A stretch of 64,000 bases of DNA from Macrostomum hystrix. Its lineage: Eukaryota; Platyhelminthes; Macrostomidae. The notes below the pieces were generated by a model. It made no database searches. It was not told the DNA's origin and saw only the letters and a program-made list of their open reading frames with translations. Where the stretch lies: the NCBI GenBank assembly GCA_950097015.1, contig CATNEN010000007.1, positions 1,798,001 through 1,862,000 on the forward strand, written 5' to 3'. Shown here in pieces: positions 24,016 through 34,919 of this stretch. Numbering within the stretch: position 1 is the stretch's first letter; each line of letters opens with the position of its first letter. The position numbers were made by a program, and so were the translations under genes.

Positions 24016-25395
24016 TCACATATAAATGTAACATTTAGCCCCGTTCTTCTCCAAGACGATCGTCGGGCCGGATTTATCAGGCTGGCCAATAGTTGTGACG
24101 GCAGTTGGAACGCTGGATGACTTTTCGCAGAGTGCTTGTGCTTGATGTCTGACCACGCTCGATGTAGAGGCATGTAGACTATCTGTGATAGCCGAAGACA
24201 ATGCGCGCTTCTGGGCCACCGTTGTCCGCTTTGTATAACGGACAACACTATCCACCTTTTTGTGCCCAGAGGCGGTTTGAATCGCTTCGGCACTGAATCC
24301 AGCAGAAGACAGGTTTGTTATGGTTGTTGCGCGGATCGAATGGTTGGTGTAGTCCCGCGAGAGCCTGGCCGCTTTCGAGATCGTCTTCATCATGCTGGCC
24401 AATGTGTTCTTGCCCAATACATCTTTTGGGCAATACCATGCTCCATTCTGCCACTTGACGGCAGGCCTGGGAAACAGAGAGCCGTTCTCAGATGGAAGCT
24501 TCGAAAGATACAGTTTGATCGCTTCAACTGGGCACACAGATTTGTCTTGCACAGGAAAAATCCCAATCTCGCGATTGGACCGAGGGGCATCGGCGGACAC
24601 ACACTTTTCTTTCTTTTCTTTCTGCAAGTCAACGCACGTCATACCTCCGGTGGATTCCCGCAGAATGACATCATTTTTCTCAAGCGCTCGAATCCATTCA
24701 CGTCCACGAAAGGCAAAGTGTGAGCTCAGGACAAAGAAGACTTCCTGTTGCAGTTTCTGTGGCGAGCTCCGGTCGAAGTACGCATGCAACAACGCCAAAT
24801 CTTCAGGCTCCAATGCTCGATACCCACCGTCACCATCCATCACCGAAACAGGTTTCTTCAGAGAGTACGTAAGAGCAGCTTTGAAAGTCTTCTCAAAAGC
24901 GCTAAATTCAACATTGCCGATGATATCCAAACCTCGTAAATTCTTCAAATACCGGTAGATTCCTGCGCGCATGCATACCAGCGAACTGCAACTGTACGCC
25001 GTTCCATCATCCTTTTTAACTACCGAAAAATACAGGCGCAGATAGTGACATAAATATCGAGTCGGTATTGTCTCAAGTTGCGATGGCAGTCCTCGATCGT
25101 CAAGAAATTTTCGGAAACGAGCGACGTACGTAGCTGTTGCCTTCTCAGTAGACCAGACTTTGCCTAAGTCCTCCATCTTGGCAATTTCATTCAGATCTTC
25201 GTCAGTCAAAGCCTTACATGTGGACACTTCAGCCAGAAAACTCTCAATCATTTCCGTCTCAAGTACTGGCAGTCCCGTGGACTGATATACAGCTTCTTCC
25301 TCGCGCCGTCCATCACTAAGCGTGGTCACGAATTGAAGTTCGTCCGATGAGAGACCAGAAATTTCTTTCTCTAAAATTGCTTTGTAGTTCAACAT
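24016..25395 (-). CDS. Tyrosine recombinase, Crypton type (intact)
   Basis: A 459-residue single-exon protein with an ATG start. The C-terminal half has the tyrosine-recombinase catalytic set: Arg230 or Arg232 in FRGREW, His352-x-x-Arg355 in NHSIRATT, His378 in SGHKK and the nucleophile Tyr387 in VVRYTK. Residues about 75-180 resemble a core-binding (SAM-like) domain. In animals such stand-alone recombinases belong to Crypton DNA transposons and their domesticated relatives. No reverse transcriptase lies nearby, which argues against DIRS elements. All catalytic residues are present and there are no frame breaks, so the element may be recent or the gene may be kept by selection. Element ends were not found. 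A striking 95-bp palindrome lies about 190 bp upstream of the start. Confidence 0.85.
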   Translation of the reverse strand: MLNYKAILEKEISGLSSDELQFVTTLSDGRREEEAVYQSTGLPVLETEMIESFLAEVSTCKALTDEDLNEIAKMEDLGKVWSTEKATATYVARFRKFLDDRGLPSQLETIPTRYLCHYLRLYFSVVKKDDGTAYSCSSLVCMRAGIYRYLKNLRGLDIIGNVEFSAFEKTFKAALTYSLKKPVSVMDGDGGYRALEPEDLALLHAYFDRSSPQKLQQEVFFVLSSHFAFRGREWIRALEKNDVILRESTGGMTCVDLQKEKKEKCVSADAPRSNREIGIFPVQDKSVCPVEAIKLYLSKLPSENGSLFPRPAVKWQNGAWYCPKDVLGKNTLASMMKTISKAARLSRDYTNHSIRATTITNLSSAGFSAEAIQTASGHKKVDSVVRYTKRTTVAQKRALSSAITDSLHASTSSVVRHQAQALCEKSSSVPTAVTTIGQPDKSGPTIVLEKNGAKCYIYM

Positions 25396-25581
25396 GGTCG
25401 ATCTAGCATATGACGGTGAAGAAGAAAGAAGTCTAGCTTCTTTCTCTAGTTGTTTGCTTCTCTTTGCTTCATTATTCTTTATCTTATAATTGAACTGTAT
25501 AGTTTGTGATTAAATCATTTTGTCTATGGCTGATATGGTTTGTCTTGTTACTCAGCCACATAGTCTATGGTACAATCACAG

Positions 25582-25676
25582 TATTACCCAGGCTTTGCGG
25601 GCGATAATGAGAAATCCCTCGGGCGCCTTCGGCGCCCTCTGGCTTTCCCATTATCGCCCTGAAAGCCTGGGTAATA
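25582..25676. repeat. 95-bp near-perfect palindrome
   Basis: Outer arms TATTACCCAGGCTTT and AAAGCCTGGGTAATA pair perfectly. Inner GGGCGATAATG pairs with CATTATCGCCC, and the centre is GGGCGCC-TTC-GGCGCCC. A few mismatches lie between. It could be a foldback element, an end of the neighbouring Crypton-type element, or an RNA hairpin; none is proven. Confidence 0.85.
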
Positions 25677-25689
25677 ATATACTATTATG

Positions 25690-25890
25690 GTGATGCTGAA
25701 TGATGAAGCTGAGAATGCTGATTGGTCAAGCTGAGAAAGCTGAATGATGAAGCTGAGATGCTGAATGATCAAGCTGAGATGCTGAATTATCAAGCTGAGA
25801 TGCTGAATTATCAAGCTGAGATGCTGGATTATCAAGCTGAGATGCTGAATTATCAAGCTGAGATGCTGAATGATGAAGCTGATCAGGCTG
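25690..25890. repeat. 21-bp minisatellite
   Basis: About ten copies of AAGCTGAGATGCTGAATTAT plus C, with GATGA or GATCA variants. It starts directly after the palindrome. Confidence 0.92.
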
Positions 25891-26224
25891 TATTTATTGA
25901 TCGAGCTCAATAAATAAAAACCAACAAAACAGCGTGCAGGCGGATTTCAATTGAATCAATGGCCAACGAGCTCATCAGTAGCCAAAGCTTGTTAAACTTT
26001 TATTTTGCACTCACAATAACTTAAAACCGTGCTTTTAACAGTTTCACTCTGTAACACTTCTGGCTACCACAATGTGACGACACGATAAATAACACGTCAA
26101 AACTGACTTTATAACTTTTTGTGTTCAATAAAATTTTTCCAAGCGACACACACAACACAGCGAATAACGTTGTTTTGCAATCACGCTGAAGCTTTTTCCC
26201 GATAACCTAAAACTTAACAGTAAC

Positions 26225-26850
26225 CTTCTCAACCCAAGCTATAACCCAGTCACAACCCAAGCTGTAACCCAGTCACAACCCAAGCTGTAACCCAGTCACA
26301 ACCCAAGCTGTAACCAGTCAATCCAAGCTGTAACCCAGTCACAACCCAAGCTGTAACCTAGTCACAACCTAAGCTGTAACCAGTCAACCCAAGCTGTAAC
26401 CCAGTCACAACCCAAGCTGTAACCAGTCAACCCAAGCTGTAACCAGTCAACCCAAGCTGTAACCCAGTCACAACCCAAGCTGTAACCAGTCAACCCAAGC
26501 TGTAACCCAGTCACAACCCAAGCTGTAACCCAGTCACAACACAAGCTGTAACCTAGTCACAACCCAAGCTGTAACCTAGTCACAACCCAAGCTGTAACCC
26601 AGTCACAACCCAAGCTGTAACCTAGTCACAACCCAAGCTGTAACCTAGTCACAACCCAAGCTGTAACCCAGTCACAACCCAAGCTGTAACCCAGTCACAA
26701 CCCAAGCTGTAACCCAGTCACAACCCAAGCTGTAATCCAGTCACAACCCAAGCTGTAACCCAGTCACAACCCAAGCTGTAATCCAGTCACAACCCAAGCT
26801 GTAATCCTGTCACAAACCAAGCTGTAATCGAGTCACATTCCCAGCTGAAA
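26225..26850. repeat. 23/18-bp minisatellite
   Basis: About 28 copies of CAACCCAAGCTGTAACCCAG plus TCA. A shorter form lacks ACCCAGTCACA. It lies downstream of the eIF3d stop codon, in the intergenic or 3' region. Confidence 0.93.
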
Positions 26851-27025
26851 CAAAGACAAGCTGTTTTCATTCCAGAAACATATTCTCAAAATGGTGAAAA
26901 TAATCTTAGCGACACAAAACAAGATACAGAATTGGGACAAACACAAACAGATTGAACTAGCGAACAAAGACCCGCTCACTAACAACACGCTAAACAATGA
27001 GTCCGCTAAACATAGCTAGCATTGA

Positions 27026-30000
27026 TCAGTCGCTAACGTCTCCCCCTTCAGGATTCTCCTCTTCTTCGTCGTCATCCTGACCGTCGCCTTCTTCGTCGTC
27101 CGACTCGAACGAATCGTTGGGAATGTCGTACAGTCGGATCATCTGCTTGTTGGGATCCTTCAGCACCAAGTACTTGCCGTTCGGCCGATCCATCAGCAGG
27201 TTGACTAGGCATTTGAAGATGCCCCAACAGTTCTCCATAGATAGGTTGATTTGGGAGGCGAATTCGCTAGGCTTGAACTGTTGCGTGCCCAGGATCACGT
27301 GCTTACTAGAGTCCTTGGGATTCACGCGAGACACGTAGCCAAGCTTGAGCTGGTCGGAGCCAGACAGGAGAGAGCACACTGTCCACTTAGCCAGCTTGAA
27401 GGCATTGTTCTTTAACTCGGCGGCCAGTACGGCGCCGCGCTGCGAGTCCATCTTGCTGCGCCAGTCCACTGCGCCGGGTACGCGCGGATCGAATTCGTTC
27501 AGCGCCTTGATGTTCATGAACTGCACCTCCTCGTTGGGGCCCTGCAATGCGAGAATATTGGCTCGCATTAGACACTACACTGGAAATAACATATTATTAG
27601 CATTGTTTAAATGAGCTGAGACTGCTCAACCCTGCTGATATGAGCTGAAACTGCTCAACCCTGCTGATGAGGTGCGACTGCTCAACCCTGCTGATATGAG
27701 CTGAAAATGCTCAACCCTGCTGATATGAGGTGCGACTGCTCAACCTGCTGATATGAGGTGCGACTGCTCAACCTGCTGATATGAGGTGCGACTGCTCAAC
27801 CTGCTGATATGAGCTGAAACTGCTCAACCCTGCTGATATGAGCTGAAACTGCTCAACCCTGCTGATATGAGGTGAGAGTCTAGAGTGCTCAACCCTGCTG
27901 ATATGAGGTGAGAGTCTAGAGTGCTCAACCCTGCTGATATGAGGTGAGAGTCTAGAGTGCTCAACCCTGCTGATATGAAGTGAGAGTCTAGAGTGCTCAA
28001 CCATGCTGATGTGAGGTGAGAGTCTAGAGTGCTCAACCCTGCTGATGTGAGGTGAGAGTCTAGAGTGCTCAACCCTGCTGATATGAAGTGAGAGTCTAGA
28101 GTGCTCAACCATGCTGATGTGAGGTGAGAGTCTAGAGTGCTCAACCATGCTGATGTGAGGTGAGAGTCTAGAGTGCTCAACCATGCTGATGTGAGGTGAG
28201 AGTCTAGAGTGCTCAACCATGCTGATATGAGCAGAGACAGCTCAACCTGCCGATCAGCTGAAACTGATTAGCTCTGCTGATATTACAGAAGAGACGACGG
28301 CTACTTAACCAAATTTAGATAATTTTGGTTATTTAGATAAAAACGAATTGAGACCTTACCTGAGTGACGGCATCGTGCTCGCAACGGACCACCAGGTTGA
28401 GCTTCTCTCCGCCCAGATTCCAGGATCGGTAGCGATAGCCAACGCTGGCAGCTTCCGCTTCGTCTTCCTCATCCTCAACGAAAGGATTCTTGTGATCGAA
28501 TGAGAATTTCTTGTCGCCGTTGCGCAACACCTGCTGACTAAAATTGTGATTGATGAAGGTGGCCTCAAGGCCCAGATTCTTGGCCGAGTTGAGGCCGTTA
28601 GCGGTGTCGTCCAAGATCTGATCAGCGGCGGTCTCGTGCACAGTCAGCAGATCGAAGTCGCTGCCCTGGCGCTTGTCAAAGAACAGAGTGTCGCCAACCT
28701 TCTGCACAACAATGTCCCAGCTGTAGTGGCTGCGAGTGCAGCACATGAGAGTGGCCAAGATGCTGTCAGTAACAAACAGGTTGCCTTTGCGCTCCTTTGC
28801 CAGCTTGCGAATCACGGGATCCAGGGTGGTGGTCACTGTGTGGATGACACGGTTAATGCGCTGCAGCTTGCGCTCGGCCTTGGTGGACACTCTGCATTTA
28901 GGCAATTATAAACTGTCAATTGCTCAGTTCTTTAAACTGCTTTGCCACCCTACCAACAATAGATGAAGAAATCTGTCTTACCTGTCGTAGGTCTTATCGT
29001 AGTACTCCATCTCGCCGCAGCTGTACAAATCATCGCCATTGGTGATATTGTTAAGCGGCACAGAAAGCTTAGATAAGCGCACAAAGTCCAGCTCTTCTAG
29101 TACAGCCCAGGACTCCTGCACAGTTACGGAAGATTCGCGATTAGCGATGCGCTGCGGCCGACGTTGATATTCCTGATTCTGGCGAGTCTGCTTCAGCCAC
29201 TTCTTCTGGTATTGCTGCTTCATGCGGAGCTGAGCCTTAGACAGCTGCTGATTGGCTAAGCCGGTGGCGCCGGCCATGGTGAAGCGCTGACGCTCGCGAC
29301 GCTGCCGTTGGGCATTGTTGATTCGCTGGAAGCGCTGCCTGGGGTTCAGCCTTGGCTGGGTCTTCTGTGTGTCCACTAGGACGAAGCTGCTCTCATCCTC
29401 TTCATGATAATAAGTGTACTGCGTGCCACCAGCATTTGCCAGGTGGGGCAGGTAGCGATCTGGTGGCAATGATCAATGGGCAGACTATGCATAATGATAA
29501 TTACCTGGACATTGAGTAGAATCTATAATAAGTATTTTCCTACTAATAGTAGCATGTAGCTAAAAAACACTTTAAATTTCAAGAATCGTGTAAATTCTGG
29601 AAGAAAACTGAATAAATTACTTACTCTGATAGCGCTTGTCCTGGTAGATACTGCCTGTCCAGTCAGCAACCTGTAGATAAAATGTTAAACATTATGCTTA
29701 ATGATTAATGAATTCCTTAAAATTCAGATTTTTCTATTGTTTTATTGAATTGTTTTGCTAGTCTTCCAAAAAGCAGATCAACCTGTTAGAAAGGCCTGCT
29801 GTTTACTGTTTTAGAAGTTTGAACAACCGATTCAGAGGGGATTAGTGAATCAAAAGCTTAAGACACCTTGAATTCTAGAAAACATCAATGAGTTAAGAGG
29901 CAACAGGATTTAAGCAGCTAAAATTGAACTCAATTTTAAGCTGAAAGTCTAGCCACTTAGGCAAGGCAGTTCGCAGAGCAGTTAACACATTTGCCTCTTG

Positions 30001-32361
30001 CACCACGGTCCCTAAGTTTGATTCCACAGTGTGGCTACATTTATTTGAGGAGAAGGCTTAGGGGCTTGTCTTGCAATTTACACTATTGAGGGCCAACCTC
30101 CAAGGCACAGTGAAGTGCATACTGCCTGATGATAAGAAAGTCAGGGCAGATATACACACCTGTGTGATTGTGTATAGTATCTGTGTGTGTGTATGCTCAG
30201 GAGTCAGTGAAGTAGGCAGTATTGCCTCCTCATTGGCTGTGGATCTAGTGTCACCAAATGATGTGCCACTGCTTGCAGCCCTCCATATAATCATTATATT
30301 TTTATATTACATAGAGGCTAGGTGACTAGACAGATGTTAGATGACTGACTTAGTGCACAAATTTAAGGAAAGGGTTTATAAGTAAACACCCTAGAAAAAT
30401 TTTTATGATAAACTTGACAAGTAACTTTAACAATAAACATGACATACTTGAATAATTACTGCAAAGTTTTCAATTTTTGAACTACATGTTGACTGACCTA
30501 ATTCTAGCCAAGTACTTAGATCTCCAACATGACAAGCTTTTTAAGTACAGTCAAGTACAAAGTACCATTGCTGACTTGACAAATTTGCAATTTTTTCCTT
30601 GGGCATTAGCAACATGAAGACTTTAGAGATTTAGTATAGTTGGATATCAGCTATTCTACAAGAAACTAAGCATCTAAGCAAAGAACCAAAGCAAATAGAC
30701 TGCCTCCTTCAAAGCATGACATATCAAATCAGCAGATAATGTTAACCATTGGCCTTACCCTTGGCCATAACTATTTTAGCCCAAAAGCATGTTTGCCTCC
30801 AACTGATTTGGCCTAGGCCCTATTTCTAAAACAATACAATAATCAATAATGTTATCTATATATTTATAAATGTTTCTTATTAGATAAATTTAACTAATTA
30901 TTAAGAAAGTATTTGATGTTTAACCACAAATACAGTAAATTGCCTACAAACTCATTTTGCTAAAATGTGGGTTTAGATTTTGTATTTGGTTTATCAATAA
31001 ATTTTGGACTAAGGTTTCAATTATTTGAGGCTTAATTACAACATAAAAGTGATATTTAGACTACTGAAGTATTCTAAAATATACTATCTAATATATTATA
31101 TTGATTGACTTGACTATTCAAGATTCTATATTTTGCAAACGAAAAATGTTAAAGTATGAAATCAGAATATGTGAATGTGGGCCAAAATGTTTGAGGCAAA
31201 AATGGTTTTGGCTGAAATTATTATGGCCAACATTGCTTGTGACTGCAACAACCAGAATTCGCAATAGTCATAGAGAAGTGACTCACTAAACTAAAAGGAA
31301 GTGCTTATTCCCACAGTCCCGTGCCAATATATTTTCAATTTTATCCACACGGATCTATGCCAATAATTTCTGCTTATATACATGGCAGCTTGTATGAATA
31401 GGTCTACAACTCTTTATATATGCCATGCCATTAATTTCAATTTTATCCACATGGATCTGTACCGATAATTCTCTGCCTGTCCACACTGCAGCTTGTTTTG
31501 CCGATAACTTTAAGAACTTAAAGCACATATTTTACAGGAACTGTGTAGCAATTTTCATGTACTATATACAACTGGTCATACATGTTTTTCCAGAACCTGC
31601 AGTTACCTGTAGTAGGGCCTCTTTTAATTACAAGCAATGCACACATTAAATTTCAAGTAATTATTAATTTTGAATAATATGTAACGTTGCTGACAATCGC
31701 ATGAAGAATTGCGCTGACGTTTGTATTGCACACACACTTAAAATATGATATAATGCACATGCGCAAATGATACTACTGACTTGTTACCATACAAAAATAA
31801 GGTTTCAGAAACTCAACGAAAGCATGTTAACTAGTTCCACACTTTCATCTGCAAATCTTTACAATTGTGTGTCCTTTGGACTTAGACGTTAAATTCTTGA
31901 GAGTTAAAACAGTGTCCCCATGCTTTTGTGGGACAATTTTCTTAGTTGTAGACCTATTCATACAAGCTACCGTGAGGATAAGCAGAAAATAATTGGCACG
32001 GATCCGTGTGGATAAAATTGAAATTATCGGCACAGGACCATGGGAATAAGCTCTGTCAAACAAAAAATATTTTTGTTGTTATATAAGAATAGCTACATTA
32101 ATACACGACAGTCATTACACAACTAAAGCCAAGTAAAAAACAGCTAGCTAGAAATTTCTTCATCTAATGAGCTACAAGGTACAACAAATCACATTTCTTA
32201 CGAAGGCAGAGAGAACTAACCTTTCCAATCCGCTGGTCTTTAGAGAATGGTTGGTAAGGCATATCTCGATATCGTTCAGGCAATGAGTAGGGACCCCAGC
32301 CATTAGGATTATCGTTTACTGCCAGTAAGCCAAAACTGGGAAGCGTGTCTTCCTCAGACAT
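27026..32361 (-). CDS. EIF3D: Eukaryotic translation initiation factor 3 subunit D (5 exons)
   Basis: A subunit of the eIF3 scaffold that binds the 40S ribosome; its central domain contacts the mRNA 5' cap in specialised initiation. Exons on the minus strand: 32361-32221, 29670-29625, 29459-28982, 28891-28360, 27541-27026. Intron phases 0, 1, 2, 0 agree at every junction. The product is 570 residues (human eIF3d is 548). Diagnostic stretches are [20 protein letters not shown] near the N-terminus, [94 protein letters not shown], and an acidic Asp/Glu-rich tail. The first about 14 residues ([14 protein letters not shown]) are longer than in vertebrates. Intron 4 holds a private minisatellite; intron 1 (2.5 kb) holds a SINE and a foldback repeat. 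Confidence 0.97.
27610..28245. repeat. About 30-36-bp minisatellite in EIF3D intron 4
   Basis: Units contain GCTCAACCCTGCTGATATGA. Left copies carry GGTGCGACT or GCTGAAACT, and right copies GGTGAGAGTCTAGAGT. The array is confined to the intron 27542-28359. Confidence 0.93.
29960..30310 (+). mobile_element. tRNA-derived SINE, family B, in EIF3D intron 1
   Basis: Head with CGCAGAGCAGTTAACACA and B-box-like AAGTTTGATTCC. Then come ACATTTATTTGAGGAGAAGG, TATACACACCTGTGTGATTG and ATCTAGTGTCACCAAATGAT near the 3' end. It is more diverged than the copy at 50596. Confidence 0.8.
30311..31301. other. EIF3D intron 1, unique AT-rich part
   Basis: No gene, array or SINE seen on either strand. The sequence is intronic with respect to EIF3D. 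Confidence 0.6.
31302..32052. mobile_element. Foldback element with arms of about 108 bp
   Basis: The left arm (31302-31410) begins GCTTATTCCCACAGTCC and includes TTCAATTTTATCCACACGGA and GCTTGTATGAATAGGTCTAC. The right arm (31945-32052) is its diverged reverse complement. A second partial direct copy of the arm lies at about 31425-31490. No transposase frame is present. It is probably a non-autonomous inverted-repeat element; no target-site duplication was seen. Confidence 0.7.
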
Positions 32362-32941
32362 AGCTAACAACAAGATCCTACTGTGGCTTAAAATAGTATG
32401 TCTGTTACAGAAGAAAAATTTCAATCGCTTGGCTCTGATTCTTTTATCAACTTGAAATTTACTTACATTCAGTCGAATTATCGTATGCACGCATTCACGT
32501 TCCGGAGTGTGCAACGTCTGAAAAAATTAATTTAAATGTTTGGCATAAGTAGCATTATACCAAAGCAAACAATCTGTATCCTAAGGTTATTTTTTATAGC
32601 TCATTTCTTACTTTTTGCAGTATTCTTTATTTTATAAACTTACAAATAAGGTCGTATGTTTACAACCCATTAGTAATGATATAAAATGTTTCTTTTCTTA
32701 GAACTATCTAAAAGGAACTCACAGAAATTGCTAGTTAATTCAAGCCCATTTCGGTTCACAGATGATTTCCCTTGTTACCATTCTTTATTTTGGTTTTTTA
32801 ATATTTTTTGTATTGGTAATATTCTAATATACTTATACTTTGTTCCTTTTTTTAATTTCTCTGATGCTAAAATATAGTTGTAAGTAAATCGATCAAGTTA
32901 AACTATTATTATACTAAAACTAAAAGTCATACGAACTAGCT

Positions 32942-33478
32942 TAGGGGGTGAGTGGGTCAGCGGCTAATGTCGCTGCCTCACTTTCCAATGGTCGCTGGTT
33001 CGTTCCTCCCTTCAAGCCACGATTATTGTGGGCTTAGTTGGACGTTTGCGAAGTAGTGACTAGTGGAGATGCACCTACCTTATTATGTGCAACCAAAGCT
33101 AGGCCTAATTTAAAATAGCTTAACCCCTGCCTTCGGCATGCCCGCTTGTTTGTGCTTGTGTTTTGCGTTGAGCCAGGTGTGAGGCATTGTATTGGGGTGG
33201 GGCGGGTGTGCACCAATGTGTCCTCTTGTCCCTACCCTTCAGGCATCTAAGTCCTGCCCTGGTTTGGTCTGCTCTGTGCCTGTGCGGGCGTGGGGAGAGA
33301 GGCACTCTGGCTGCCGCCCCCTTCCCTGCCTGGCTTGCTGCTGTGTGTGGGGTGCCTGAGTCTAGGGGTCCAGATGGCATGATGGGTGACTCCTGCCTAG
33401 TTTGCTAGGCTGGGGGCATGCCATTCTTGTGCTTGTGCATCAAGTGCCCCAGACCCCCCTTGCAAATAAGTAAGTAAA
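32942..33478 (+). mobile_element. SINE-like element, third family
   Basis: A tRNA-like head (GTGAGTGGGTCAGCGGCTAA, then GGTCGCTGGTTCGTTCC) is followed by about 450 bp of GC-richer body and an AATAAGTAAGTAAAG tail. A single copy in the window means the family status is inferred from structure only. Confidence 0.5.
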
Positions 33479-34919
33479 GAACTAGCTGAAGGCCTAAATT
33501 TTAGTTTATCCATCATTCGCTGACACTGTGACAAATTTATGGCTTTTCTTTATATATATATTTAAATATATATTATATATCAATATTATATATATGTCTG
33601 GCTATATATTATTTATCATTATGATTAGCTATATAATATCATTAGGTGCCTATCTCTTGCTTAAAGTTAACAAGGCTTAGCTTGATATCCATTGTCATAG
33701 TGCTATGTCATAGCCAAGTTGGTTTGGCGGTACCTAGATACTTCATCATCTTTCAACTTTGTCATCCTGATGACAAACTATCTAGGATTTCAGAAAGTGG
33801 AAGAAGGTTGATTATAAAGTGACTCAGATTTGCGGAGACTTAATTTTCTATATATTATTTATAGATAGGTTTTTCAAAGTTTTTCCAGTCTTGGCACTCT
33901 TTTTTATTCTTTTTTCCTCCCCTCCTTCATTCTTCCTTCTTATATTATTTTTGGTAGGCAGCATTAACTTTAGTGGGCAAACAAAAAAACTGAATTTACA
34001 CTTTGTAATTTTTTACTTTATAACAGTCAGCTTTCTATATGAGGCATAATTTAATTTATTTATTTGTGTTTTGTATGATAGTATATACTTCATTATAGTA
34101 AAAAACTTTATCCAAATCTGTACAACAGCTATATTTCATAGCTGACAAAAAGGAAAAAATAGTATAAATGATTGGCTACCATTAGTAGATTTTGCCTTAT
34201 GCAATATAAATATAACTGTAGAAAAACTTAAGCTATATTGCAAGGGGATTTTTTGCCCTGGTCAACTAGCTAGACAATTGTGTCATTAATTCAGCTAATT
34301 ATTAGTTTTTGTTATGCATTCTTTTTAGAAAATTCACATGCATTGTTTCACTTTGAAAGTTATGTTATTTCAATAAAAATATATTGAATAACTTATATTT
34401 ATAATTTTGTTTCTAAGTTGCTAATTTCCTGCATTGATAATGGAACCATGTATTTATATATACAAATTGTTTTTCTTCCTAAGCACTATCATGTCAACAT
34501 TCTTATTTTATCATAAAATACCTTTTTCAGCCAAAACTAACATTATTGTTGCACTAAAGATGACATCAAATGCTAATCTATTTAGATTATGTAAGTATGT
34601 ATCCTCTCTTTTTAGTAATTACTACCATATACTCGTATTTGCAAAGGAATTAACATTTTTCAACATTTAAAAACTTCAGAGTTCCTTCCTGAAGTTTAGT
34701 TTCTGTAGTTTCTGTAGTTTCTGTAGAGCTTGTAGGTCTGGGTTAGAAATTTGGATTTTGTTTAAGATGTTGTGAGTTCTAATCTCAACCCAAGGAAAGT
34801 GTTTTTTGTAATTGAGCAATACCCTTAATTCTCTTAGCTTTCAAGCATTAGAGAGGGTACAACTTTGAGTGGCTGTGGCCGCCTCCCCATTTATGCTATT
34901 TTCCCTCCGCATTGCCTAG
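33479..34919. other. AT-rich region upstream of the PLEKHF-like gene
   Basis: Contains a TATATA-rich patch near 33550-33600 and no supportable coding exon. The missing first exon of the PLEKHF-like gene should lie here or further upstream; I could not identify it. Confidence 0.45.

Noticed and set aside
1610-28245. CRISPR-like arrays
   Set aside because: Repeats are head-to-tail without unique spacers, sit in eukaryotic introns and have no cas genes. They are minisatellites.
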